The notes under the pieces were generated by a model, which saw nothing but the letters and a program-made list of their open reading frames with translations, was not told where the DNA came from and searched no databases. From contig DASWQV010000098.1 of NCBI GenBank assembly GCA_036403515.1, positions 1 through 20,885 of the forward strand: a stretch of DNA of 20,885 nt, read 5' to 3'. Source of the stretch: VRUE01 sp036403515 (GTDB lineage Bacteria; Actinomycetota; Thermoleophilia; Solirubrobacterales; 70-9). Below are positions 6,910 to 12,900 of the stretch, in pieces. The translations under genes and the position numbers were made by a program. Numbering within the stretch: the first letter of the stretch is position 1; the number at the start of each line of letters is the position of its first letter.

Positions 6910-6943
6910 GGCGACCCGACGCGCAGTAACGCGACGGGCCGCC
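6910..6943 (+). repeat. Imperfect inverted repeat in the leader of the winged-helix gene
   Basis: GGCG-a-CCCG-a-CGCG, loop CAGTAA, CGCG-a-CGGG-c-CGCC: twelve pairs with two single mismatches. It sits 27 bases before the start at 6971 and just ahead of a purine-rich AAGGAAGG. As RNA it would be a stable leader hairpin; as DNA it is a candidate operator. Confidence 0.45.
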
Positions 6944-6970
6944 TGACCACAAGGAAGGCGATGCTTCCCT

Positions 6971-7264
6971 ATGGCTGATGAGAACCCTAAGGGTCGAAGG
7001 TGCAAAGACCCATCCTCCCCGGCAGGGGAGGACACCCGAACCGAGAGCGCCATCCTGGCGCTGCTTCTCGAAGAACACCCAATCCATCTGACGATGGACG
7101 AGCTGGTCTTGGTGCTGCACGCTGATCCCGAGCGGGGCGATCCAATAGACGCCGCGCATAGGGCGGTGCGGGAACTGGTCGGGGCGGGGCTGGTCCATCG
7201 CGATGGCTCGTTCCTCTTTCCATCGCGCGCCGCTCTCTACTTCGACGCGTTGGAGGTCGGCTGA
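6971..7264 (+). CDS. Winged-helix domain protein
   Basis: This 97-residue protein has a disordered, charged N terminus of about 20 residues. A winged-helix-like domain follows: helices around SAILALLLEEHP and TMDELVLVLHA, a recognition helix around DAAHRAVRELVGAGLV, and a wing HRDGSFLFPSRAALYFDALE. It is probably a DNA-binding regulator of the element. The ATG at 6971 has AAGGAAGG twelve bases upstream. An earlier ATG at 6961 opens a five-codon ORF (MLPYG) that overlaps this start, so the start region may be regulated. The stop overlaps the next gene by one base (TGATG), and the three genes 6971-7826 form one tightly coupled unit. Confidence 0.68.
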   Translation: MADENPKGRRCKDPSSPAGEDTRTESAILALLLEEHPIHLTMDELVLVLHADPERGDPIDAAHRAVRELVGAGLVHRDGSFLFPSRAALYFDALEVG

Positions 7265-7560
7265 TGTCGCCCCGCGAATACAGCCCCGAGATAGCGCGCT
7301 GCTTCGGCGAGAACATCATGGCTGCGCGCGAGCGGGCCAACATCACACAGGAGGAGCTTGCGTTCTCGGCCTCGCTGCACCGGACCGAGATTGGCTTGCT
7401 TGAGCGCGGTGGCCGTTTGGCTCGCATTGACACAGTGGTGAAGCTGGCGGGCTCGCTCGATGTTCCGCCCGGCGACCTGCTCAAAGGCATGGCTTGGCAG
7501 CCGAGGCGAGCGCCGCGCGGCAAGTTCATCACTCGTCGGCCCGAGGGGAGGGCGGGCTGA
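7264..7560 (+). CDS. XRE-family HTH regulator, copy A
   Basis: This 98-residue protein has a Cro/CI-type helix-turn-helix covering most of it: FGENIMAARERANITQEELA, then SLHRTEIGLLERGGRLARIDTVVKLAGSLDV. These match the five-helix XRE fold, with the recognition helix near SLHRTEIGLLE. The tail (WQPRRAPRGKFITRRPEG) is basic. GGAGGT lies seven bases before the ATG, and the start shares one base with the preceding stop. It is a close paralogue of the next gene, sharing HRTEI, LERG, ARIDT and a C-terminal WQP. It is a likely repressor or lysogeny-type switch for the integration genes; its target site is not known. Confidence 0.88.
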   Translation: MSPREYSPEIARCFGENIMAARERANITQEELAFSASLHRTEIGLLERGGRLARIDTVVKLAGSLDVPPGDLLKGMAWQPRRAPRGKFITRRPEGRAG

Positions 7561-7826
7561 TGTTCGACATTGCGGCGCAGTTCGGAGACAACCTCGTGCG
7601 CTGTCGCAAGCTCGCCGACCTCTCGCAGGACGAGTTGAGCTTTCTGGCATCGGTCCACCGAACCGAGATAAGCCAGCTTGAGCGTGGCTTGCGGATAGCT
7701 CGGATCGACACCCTGGCGAAACTGTACGGCAGCCTCGAAGTCGAGCCTGTCGAGTTGTTGGCCGGGATCGACTGGCAGCCCGGGGATAGGCGAATCGGGC
7801 GCTTCAAACCACGAAGCACTGGCTGA
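7560..7826 (+). CDS. XRE-family HTH regulator, copy B
   Basis: This 88-residue paralogue of the preceding gene has the XRE domain at FGDNLVRCRKLADLSQDELS and SVHRTEISQLERGLRIARIDTLAKLYGSLEV. It then reads LLAGIDWQPGDRRIGRFKPRS, where copy A has LLKGMAWQPRRAPRGKFITRR. A longer in-frame extension upstream exists, but the ATG at 7560 overlaps the previous stop by one base and has a GGGGAGGG ribosome binding site, so I use it. Two diverged, coupled copies could form a heterodimer or bind opposing operators, like the two repressors of a phage switch. A 14-bp hairpin ten bases after the stop ends the unit. Confidence 0.88.
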   Translation: MFDIAAQFGDNLVRCRKLADLSQDELSFLASVHRTEISQLERGLRIARIDTLAKLYGSLEVEPVELLAGIDWQPGDRRIGRFKPRSTG

Positions 7827-7835
7827 ACGGCATCG

Positions 7836-7869
7836 GCACCGCCTCGACCAGCCCGGTCGAGGCCGGTGC
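7836..7869 (+). terminator. Strong hairpin after the XRE pair
   Basis: GCACCG-CCTCGACC, loop AGCCC, GGTCGAGG-c-CGGTGC: fourteen pairs with one bulged C, starting ten bases after the stop codon. No T-tract follows. Placement and stability make it a probable transcription terminator. Confidence 0.6.
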
Positions 7870-8357
7870 TAGGGCATTAGTGGGACAAATCGCCGCCTCA
7901 TTCGACATACAGAGTGATGAGGCCAAGCGCTCTTTGCCCGAACGGTTGTCCAAAAAGGGGGTCCACTTTTGCAGTTCGGCCCCCTGCAGAGCAGATGAAT
8001 ATTTGCTCGTCAATCAGGTTCCGCCGCTTGCCTCCGGGTAGGCCGACCGAATTTTTTGCCGGATTTCGCCGCCTCGCTCGACAGGTAGTTATGAGGCTAG
8101 AAATCGAATACCGCGTCAAGGCGAGGGGGGTCCACTTTCCCTGCTCGCTGCTCCGTAGGTATGTGGGCACCAATTCGCCTTCCCCGTTTCGCCTCCCGCT
8201 TCGGGAATGGCTGCGCCCTTCGCTTCGCCTGTCGTTTCGCGAGCAGGTCGGGGCGAAGGGGCGCTTTCGCGCACCGCAGCGGCGTTTGCGGGCCTGGCGT
8301 TTTGCCGACATTCCTACGCCCCTTCCAATTCAAAACACCACCGAGGAGGTCTTCGTC
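7870..8357. other. Gene-poor stretch between the regulator unit and the replication module
   Basis: I see no convincing coding region here. Long frames cross it, but their composition is unlike the neighbouring proteins and they match nothing I recognise. It contains two copies of a 13-base motif (GGGGG-TCCACTTT at 7957-7969 and 8126-8138). It also contains a purine-rich GAGGAGGT at its right end that serves the next small gene. It could hold a promoter, a replication origin for the element, or insertion-sequence debris. Confidence 0.4.
7957..8138 (+). repeat. Direct repeat pair GGGGGTCCACTTT
   Basis: Identical 13-mers lie at 7957-7969 and 8126-8138, same orientation, 169 bases apart. Short repeats of similar look (GGGTCxxCTTTT) occur several times at the ends of IS21-family elements. 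This may therefore be the residue of such an end, although no istA or istB sequence is present. They could also be binding sites of the replication protein encoded downstream. Confidence 0.4.
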
Positions 8358-8558
8358 ATGTTCTCTTTCCTCTCTACGTCCCTTGCACTCGACGCCTGCG
8401 CTATCGCCTCCGCGCTGGCTCCACAACGCTTTCCCATCACCTCGGCGACCGAAATCGCCCTGGTGCCTGCAACTCCAACCCCACAGCCGATCACCGGCGA
8501 GGCGCTGGCTTCGCAGCGCCTCGCCGTCAACCGCCCGCTGTCCTGGGGGTCTGCGTGA
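8358..8558 (+). CDS. Small hypothetical protein coupled to the replication-relaxation gene
   Basis: This 66-residue frame starts MFSFLSTSLALDACAIASAL and is otherwise rich in Ala, Pro, Thr and Leu (VPATPTPQPITGEALASQRLAV). It has one of the best ribosome binding sites in the window, GAGGAGGT at 8343-8350, about eight bases ahead of the ATG. Its stop overlaps the next start as GTGA. The hydrophobic N terminus could be a weak membrane segment, but there is no clear signal peptide. It may be a leader whose translation delivers ribosomes to the next gene rather than a functional protein. No family recognised. Confidence 0.5.
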   Translation: MFSFLSTSLALDACAIASALAPQRFPITSATEIALVPATPTPQPITGEALASQRLAVNRPLSWGSA

Positions 8559-9440
8559 ATTGGCTGGCAGGCACTCGCCTGCGAATCCCAGAGGCCAGCG
8601 CCGAGGTACTTGCCTCGGTCGGCGAGCATCGCATCCTCTCGACCGCTCAGGTGCGTGCGATCCACTACCCGGATCGCAGCCCGCGCCGCACCCAACAAGC
8701 GCTCTCGCACCTTGAGCGGGCGGGCCTGGTAGCCCACGCCGATACTCGCCGCTCTCCCCGCCGCGTCTGGTTCCTGACCGAGGCCGGCGCTGACGCGGTG
8801 ATCGCCGCCGGCGAGGTCAAGGAGAGACCGAAAGTCCTAAGCCCGAAGCAGGCGACCGGGCCACTGACCGCTCACACCCTCGGTGTCAACGAGGTGGGGA
8901 TCAGCTTCCTGCAAGCGGCGCGTAAGCGCGGTGACGAATTTGCCCCCCTGTCCTGGCGGCACGAGGTTGCCCACCCCTTGAACCGGGGACGCGGCCGCGC
9001 TCGCCGGTCGCTGATCGCCGATGCCGTCTTCACTTACGTCCGGCCGGAGGATCGGCAAATTTCTATCTATCAGCGCTTCATTGAGGTAGATCGCGCCACG
9101 CTCTCGGTTGAAAGGCTGGTCGCCGAGCTCGCGCGCTACGGCCAGCTTTACCCGGGCACGAGAGAAACGGGGCGGCATGCCGCTGTGGAGCTACTACTAC
9201 CGGAGCTTCCCGCCCGTGATCTGCGCGTTGTCGGGAGCATCGCGAAAGGCGCTCGACCGGCGACTAGACGTCGCCGTCGCACTACTCGCCGATCATCCCG
9301 CCCTCGACGGCGCCTATGACCTGGCGATCTACTTCTGTCTCTTGGACGACCTCAAGGATCGCGGCCCGTTCGCCCCGATCTTCTATGGGGTCGGCGGGAA
9401 TCGGGCGGTGGACTGGCTCGGTGAGGGCCGAGACAGTTGA
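8555..9440 (+). pseudogene. Replication-relaxation family protein, frameshifted near its 3' end
   Basis: The first 205 or so codons give an N-terminal winged helix (VLASVGEHRILSTAQVRAIHY, then ALSHLERAGLVAHADTRR and VWFLTEAGADAV). The core follows: LTAHTLGVNEVGISF, SWRHEVAHP, LIADAVFTYV, FIEVDRATLSVERLVAELARYGQLY. This is the layout of Replication-relaxation (Replic_Relax) proteins of actinobacterial plasmids and integrative elements, thought to act in element replication. After GRHA (around 9176-9183) the family's C terminus continues in another frame: LWSYYYRSFPPVICALSGASRKALDRR, ending at 9440. One extra base separates the frames. The in-frame product would instead end at 9319 in an Arg-rich tail. 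This could be a recent mutation, a sequencing error or an unrecognised +1 frameshift. Start: GTG 8555, coupled to the gene before. Confidence 0.78.
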
Positions 9441-9712
9441 GCACGATCCCGATTGAGATAGATGAGGCCCTGATCGAGCGCATCGCGCGACGTGCCGCCG
9501 AACTCGTCCGCCAATGGAACGGCAACCTCGAGGACGATCCCTGGCTGCGTGGCGCGGACAGGATCGCCGCCCACATCGACTCCCCGCGCTCACGGGTCTA
9601 TGCGCTCGTCTCAGCGCGGCGCATTCCTGTTCACCATGACGGCTCGGCGCTGATCGCAAGGCGCTCTGAGCTAGATCACTGGCTGCGCGCTGGGGGTGGT
9701 CGGCGACCTTGA
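9437..9712 (+). CDS. xis: Excisionase-like helix-turn-helix protein
   Basis: This 91-residue protein has a charged N-terminal helix (IEIDEALIERIARRAAELVRQW). It continues with a MerR/excisionase-type HTH: WLRGADRIAAHIDSPRSRVYALVSARRIPVHHDGSALIARRSELDHWLRAGG. That order (helix, turn, recognition helix, basic wing H-x-D-G, then R-x-x-x-L-D-x-W-L) is the usual form of actinobacterial Xis and HTH_17 proteins. The TTG start overlaps the stop of the replication-relaxation frame as TTGA, with GAGGG upstream, so it is coupled to the shifted frame. The position ahead of the integrase gene supports a role in controlling excision. The symbol is by role, not by close homology. Confidence 0.82.
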   Translation: MSTIPIEIDEALIERIARRAAELVRQWNGNLEDDPWLRGADRIAAHIDSPRSRVYALVSARRIPVHHDGSALIARRSELDHWLRAGGGRRP

Positions 9713-9750
9713 CCAGTCCAACCAGGGAGGTACCCTGTAAGGACATAAGT

Positions 9751-9777
9751 GGGGCCGCGTGCTGGAACACCGGCCCC
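9751..9777 (+). repeat. Hairpin 1 between excisionase and integrase genes
   Basis: GGGGCCG-c-GTG, loop CTGGAA, CAC-CGGCCCC: ten pairs with one bulge. It lies 38 bases after the excisionase stop and just downstream of a TACCCT that could be a -10 element. It may be a terminator, an attenuator limiting integrase expression, or a DNA site. Confidence 0.5.
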
Positions 9778-9781
9778 GTGA

Positions 9782-9810
9782 CGACCGGCTCAGTGCAACG
9801 AGGCCGGTCG
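9782..9810 (+). repeat. Hairpin 2 between excisionase and integrase genes
   Basis: CGACCGG, 15-base loop, CCGGTCG, only four bases after hairpin 1. Together they give a 60-base structured leader ahead of the integrase gene. Confidence 0.4.
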
Positions 9811-9910
9811 CAGCGGGAACGGTAGCGGCATGTCGCGTGTCCGCAAGCCCCCACATTCCACCCGCAGCGCGCGCGACGGCGGGCAGGATCACGAGGAGGC
9901 CAGTCCGAGA

Positions 9911-11116
9911 ATGGCGGCGAAACTTGAAAAGACTCGCTACCCCGGCATCTACAAACGCGGCTCCCGGTACGTAATCACCTGGGAGCATCGCGGGAAGCAG
10001 CACAAAGAATCCTTCCGCACGCTTCCCGAGGCCCGCGAGGCCAAGGGCAAACGCGATGCGGGCGAGAAGCGACCGAAGTCGCGCGTTCGCTTCGGCGAGT
10101 ACTTCGCCGAGTGGATCGAGAACTACGCGGGCCGGACCTCGCGCGGGTTCTCGGAGACGACGCGGCCCGAGTACCGGAGGCCGATCGAGGCCCACGCGAT
10201 CGCGCGGTGGAAGACGTGGAGGATGAATGAGGTCGAACCCGCCGACCTCCGCGACCTGTTCGGGCAGATGCGGCGCAATAGCCGCACCACCTCGGAAATC
10301 AAGAAGACGCGGGCGGCGCTGTCGGTGATGTTCGCCACGGCACTTGAGGACGGCATTGTCCAGTCGAACCCGGTTCTCGGCGTCCGCATCCCACCGCCGA
10401 GCGAGGACGAGACTCCGCCCGACGACAAAGCAAAGGCGCTGACGCGAGCCGAGCTAGGCGTTCTCTTGGCGGCGCTCCCGAGTGAGTCGCGGCTGTTCTG
10501 CACGTTCCTCGCTCATACGGGCTTGCGGATCAGCGAGGCGGTCGGGCTGAGGTGGGAACACCTTGACCTCGGCGAGCATCCAAAGGTGCGGGTGCGCGAA
10601 CAGCTTTACAAGGGCAAGCGCAAGCGGCTCAAGAGCAAGGACGGCAAACGGGACGTTCCGCTCTCCCCTGGCATGGCGCGGCAACTACTCGCGCTGCGGC
10701 GCGACGGATACAGAGGCCCCGAGTCTCCCGTCTTCGCGTCGAAGGTGGGCACTCCCCTGCGGCCCGAAAACGTCTATCGCCGCGCCCTCGCTCCCGCCGC
10801 CATCGGGGCCGGGTTCAAGGTCGAGGTGGAGGTCAAGGGCAAGAAGAAAGACCGCTCGGCAGTCTCCTTCCACACGTTCCGCCACACCTGCGCCAGCCTG
10901 CTCTTTGAGGCAGGACGGAACGTGAAGCAGGTGCAGGCCTGGCTAGGCCATGCCGACCCCGGCTTCACCCTCAAAACTTACATTCACCTGATGGATGCAG
11001 GGGTGGGCAGCGCAGCGTTCCTCGATCTTGCCGTCGCTACGGACGCCGCCGAATCCCTTGAAACCGACGCTTCTGGCGACCCCAGAGACGGCGACTGGTA
11101 CGCCCCTACTTTCTGA
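9911..11116 (+). CDS. int: Tyrosine integrase
   Basis: This 402-residue site-specific recombinase should insert and excise element 1 at the tRNA. Domains in order are an N-terminal arm-binding domain (YPGIYKRGSRYVITWEHRGK, about residues 10-45), a core-binding SAM-like domain (about 60-165), and a catalytic domain from about 175. The catalytic set is complete: Arg206 in TGLRISE, Lys in the beta-hairpin region around 235-250, His321 and Arg324 in HTFRH, His347 in LGHADP, and nucleophile Tyr357 in KTYIHL. GAGGAGG lies 11 bases before the chosen ATG. An in-frame ATG at 9830 would add 27 poorly conserved residues and begin inside the structured leader. The intact catalytic residues suggest it can still act, possibly also on the neighbouring element. 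Confidence 0.93.
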   Translation: MAAKLEKTRYPGIYKRGSRYVITWEHRGKQHKESFRTLPEAREAKGKRDAGEKRPKSRVRFGEYFAEWIENYAGRTSRGFSETTRPEYRRPIEAHAIARWKTWRMNEVEPADLRDLFGQMRRNSRTTSEIKKTRAALSVMFATALEDGIVQSNPVLGVRIPPPSEDETPPDDKAKALTRAELGVLLAALPSESRLFCTFLAHTGLRISEAVGLRWEHLDLGEHPKVRVREQLYKGKRKRLKSKDGKRDVPLSPGMARQLLALRRDGYRGPESPVFASKVGTPLRPENVYRRALAPAAIGAGFKVEVEVKGKKKDRSAVSFHTFRHTCASLLFEAGRNVKQVQAWLGHADPGFTLKTYIHLMDAGVGSAAFLDLAVATDAAESLETDASGDPRDGDWYAPTF

Positions 11117-11164
11117 GGCACTTGCTTAGGCATATGCCGATACCTTTTCCGGGGGGTAGTCCTA

Positions 11165-11170
11165 TATACT
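11165..11170 (+). promoter_or_regulatory. -10 hexamer TATACT of a leaderless promoter
   Basis: TATACT ends six bases before the ATG at 11177 and there is no ribosome binding site between. It is close to the consensus TATAAT. A -35 box is not evident; the spacer is GC-rich (GGGGGG at 11151-11156). Confidence 0.55.
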
Positions 11171-11176
11171 CTCCTC

Positions 11177-11647
11177 ATGGCGAGCGATGAGCTAAACCCC
11201 CAGAGCATCGTCGAGCAGCTGGAGGCCGCGAAGCAGCGGAAGGCCGAGGCGCTCGCTCGATACGAGACGGCCAGCGCGGAAGTCGCGTGGCTCGAAGACG
11301 GGATGAAGTTGTTCAAACCCGGCGCTGCGCCGAAGCGTGAATCGTCCAGAGAGTTGCTCGCTGACATTTTTCCCGACGGTCCTCTCGATCAGGACGCGAA
11401 GCCCTCGCTCCGACAGGCGATGGTGATCGTGATGCAGGACCACCCCGGTCGCCAATGGACCGTCGCCGACCTGGTTGCGGCGCTGGACGACAACGGCTGG
11501 CTCCCAGGGAACGGCACGAAGCGCGTAAGCGACATGGCCGGTGAGATGGTTCGCCTAAATCAAGCCGTGCGTGAAGGGCGAGGCGTCTACAAGCTTTCCC
11601 CGGAATTGGCCGCAGCCCTAGAGGGCTCGCCGGGGTCCAAGGAATGA
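11177..11647 (+). CDS. Hypothetical protein: coiled coil plus winged-helix-like domain
   Basis: In this 156-residue protein, residues 9-44 (IVEQLEAAKQRKAEALARYETASAEVAWLEDGMKLF) look like a coiled coil that would dimerise the protein. The second half, from about residue 73, reads PSLRQAMVIVMQDHPGRQWTVADLVAALDDNGWLPGNGTKRVSDMAGEMVRLNQ...GVYKLSPE. That is a winged-helix pattern similar to HARE-HTH or R3H-type restriction-associated HTH domains in its D-x-P-x-x-x-W-T-V-x-D-L-V phrasing. It is probably DNA-binding; target unknown. The leaderless TATACT promoter fixes the start. It is transcribed separately from int, 60 bases downstream, and is followed by a perfect 14-bp hairpin. Confidence 0.75.
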   Translation: MASDELNPQSIVEQLEAAKQRKAEALARYETASAEVAWLEDGMKLFKPGAAPKRESSRELLADIFPDGPLDQDAKPSLRQAMVIVMQDHPGRQWTVADLVAALDDNGWLPGNGTKRVSDMAGEMVRLNQAVREGRGVYKLSPELAAALEGSPGSKE

Positions 11648-11696
11648 GGCCGGACGGGCGGGTCCAAACCGCACGATCCACCCCGGCTTCAGAAGC

Positions 11697-11731
11697 CCCG
11701 GGGCGGAGAGTTGATCCCTCTCCGCCCCGGG
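11697..11731 (+). terminator. Perfect 14-bp hairpin terminator
   Basis: CCCGGGGCGGAGAG, loop TTGATCC, CTCTCCGCCCCGGG, 50 bases after the stop of the preceding gene. Perfect, very GC-rich and without a T-tract, as expected for terminators in this type of genome. Confidence 0.7.
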
Positions 11732-11786
11732 CGGCGCATAGCTGAATCATAGGTCCGTCGAGCGATAGGTCCGAAGCGACCGGAGG

Positions 11787-11819
11787 GTGGCAAGGATGCA
11801 CCCGACAACGTGGCAAGGG
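11787..11819 (+). repeat. Two GTGGCAAGG repeats (internal pair)
   Basis: GTGGCAAGGA lies at 11787-11796 and GTGGCAAGGG at 11810-11819, 23 bases apart start to start. They share the motif of the end-proximal pairs but lie about 1 kb from att copy 2, so they may be extra arm-type sites or mark an older element end. Confidence 0.5.
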
Positions 11820-11892
11820 CCCTAAGCCTGGCCGACGACTGTTTTCTCCCGAGACTCCGGTTTCGCGCCCGACCCACGACCCCGGAGGCTTC

Positions 11893-11898
11893 TAGGCT
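11893..11898 (+). promoter_or_regulatory. -10 hexamer TAGGCT of a leaderless promoter
   Basis: TAGGCT ends seven bases before the ATG at 11906. The same hexamer and spacing precede the small HTH gene at 6651. Confidence 0.45.
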
Positions 11899-11905
11899 GA
11901 CGGCG

Positions 11906-12649
11906 ATGGAAGATCAGCTAGAGGGTGGCAGCTTTGTCGATGCGGGTTGGCTACGGGTAATGCCAGGGCCGGCCCTATGGGCCTACTCCTATATAGGCGC
12001 GGCCGCCTGGGGGAAAAATGGTCCTGTCCCAGGTGACCTCGATGACCTAGCGCTCGGCGCTGAGAAGCTTGGGGGGCTTGATGTGCCGCTAGATCGATCC
12101 GCCATCGTGGAAGGCGAGGACGATGAGAGCGCGGAGTGGGAAGAAAGGTGGTCATTGTGGCAACGCTGCGCCGCTGAACACGACCTCCGATTGGAGACCT
12201 ACCGAGACGTATTCGAGTTCATGGCGGCCGTCGGACTTGTAGAGCGGCACGTCGAAGACGGAACTGTCTGGTGGAGGCCCGCGATGCCCGCCCCGCTGGC
12301 CGAAGATGTCCTCCCTCTCAGCGACGAGGAGCGTCAAGCTCAAACCCGACTGCGCTGGCAGAACACCTTCGGACCGGCCGAACACCGGATCATCTCCTGG
12401 TTGGTCGATCAGCGTGCCGACGGTGATCGCCTGCAGCTTGAGACTTCGATCCGCGCGTTGGCAGACACCCTCGATCTAGACCTTGACGACGCTCGACATG
12501 GACTCGCGTGCGCTATCGATTCTCCCGACATTTCGGCGGCCCTAGATCCAGAGAAAGCCGACGCTGACCAGCCCTTGACGATCAGTGTTGACTGGCAGGT
12601 GTTCGACTCGGAGCGAATGGCACTTCGCCTGATCCTGCCGGACGATTAG
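11906..12649 (+). CDS. Hypothetical acidic protein, element cargo
   Basis: This 247-residue protein is strongly acidic, with no membrane segment or signal peptide and no motif I recognise. The N-terminal third (GWLRVMPGPALWAYSYIGAAAWGKNGPVPGDLDDLALG) and the middle (YRDVFEFMAAVGLVERHVEDGTVWWRPAMPAPLAEDVLPLSDEER) suggest helical domains, possibly winged-helix-like. It might belong to one of the actinobacterial DUF families with a similar W-P-x-P-x-x-x-x-D-V-L-P-L phrase, but I cannot name it securely. I chose the ATG at 11906 because TAGGCT lies seven bases upstream; an in-frame GTG at 11810 would begin inside the arm-type repeat. It sits at the right end of element 1, typically where accessory genes are found. 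Confidence 0.7.
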   Translation: MEDQLEGGSFVDAGWLRVMPGPALWAYSYIGAAAWGKNGPVPGDLDDLALGAEKLGGLDVPLDRSAIVEGEDDESAEWEERWSLWQRCAAEHDLRLETYRDVFEFMAAVGLVERHVEDGTVWWRPAMPAPLAEDVLPLSDEERQAQTRLRWQNTFGPAEHRIISWLVDQRADGDRLQLETSIRALADTLDLDLDDARHGLACAIDSPDISAALDPEKADADQPLTISVDWQVFDSERMALRLILPDD

Positions 12650-12669
12650 CTAAGCGCTCGCATCTCAAG

Positions 12670-12690
12670 GTGGCAAGGGGGTGGCAAGGA
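12670..12690 (+). repeat. Two GTGGCAAGG repeats, candidate arm-type sites (right end)
   Basis: GTGGCAAGGG at 12670-12679 and GTGGCAAGGA at 12681-12690, eleven bases apart start to start (one helical turn), about 100 bases left of att copy 2. They have the same orientation as the left-end pair. Confidence 0.6.
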
Positions 12691-12732
12691 CGCCCCCGGA
12701 AACAGCCGAAAATGCGGGCGAGGCCGAAGCTC

Positions 12733-12754
12733 CGGCATTGGCTCTGCAATGCCG
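12733..12754 (+). terminator. Perfect 8-bp hairpin near the right end of element 1
   Basis: CGGCATTG, loop GCTCTG, CAATGCCG, 84 bases after the stop of the cargo gene and 38 bases before att copy 2. It could end transcription before the junction or be a protein site in the recombination region. Confidence 0.45.
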
Positions 12755-12792
12755 AAAGGCTCTAGCAGCCGCAAACCCCGGCAACAGCTGAC

Positions 12793-12846
12793 GCGGAATC
12801 ATAATCCGCGTGTCGGGGGTTCGAGTCCCTCCTCCGGCATCGCAGC
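12793..12846 (+). repeat. att copy 2: junction of element 1 and element 2, tRNA 3' fragment
   Basis: The 54 bases are identical to 5481-5534 and cover the anticodon arm, variable loop, T arm and 3' acceptor strand of the tRNA plus seven bases. The 5' half of the tRNA is absent, so this is not a gene. It is the right end of element 1 and the left end of element 2. Confidence 0.9.
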
Positions 12847-12900
12847 GGCAAACGGAATGCGCCGCTTCCCACGGTCCAGCGGGTTCGATTGGGCCGGTGG

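Larger units (their letters stand above)
5528..12839 (+). mobile_element. Integrative element 1 (about 7.3 kb) in the tRNA 3' end
   Basis: The segment lies between att copies 1 and 2, and every confident gene in it is on the plus strand. It encodes its own tyrosine integrase, an excisionase-like protein, a Replication-relaxation family protein (frameshifted), paired XRE regulators and several small proteins. Candidate arm-type repeats (GTGGCAAGG) lie at both ends. There are no conjugation, capsid, terminase or portal genes, so it is neither a complete ICE nor a prophage. It resembles a small integrative mobilizable element or satellite. Ends are taken at the last base of the tRNA-identical sequence; the true crossover lies somewhere inside the 42-base core. 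Confidence 0.85.

Noticed and set aside
7914..8558. A 214-codon frame as one protein
   Set aside because: Only the last 66 codons have a proper start with a ribosome binding site; the upstream part is unlike a protein and crosses the 13-base repeats.
8207..9319. The full 370-codon frame as the replication-relaxation protein
   Set aside because: The family's N-terminal winged helix begins just after the GTG at 8555, which is coupled to the previous stop. The family's C terminus lies in a different frame, so 9319 is not the natural end.
12793..12839. A second and third tRNA gene at the att repeats
   Set aside because: Only the 3' part of the tRNA is present at 12793 and 15508; the D arm and 5' acceptor strand are missing, so no cloverleaf can form.
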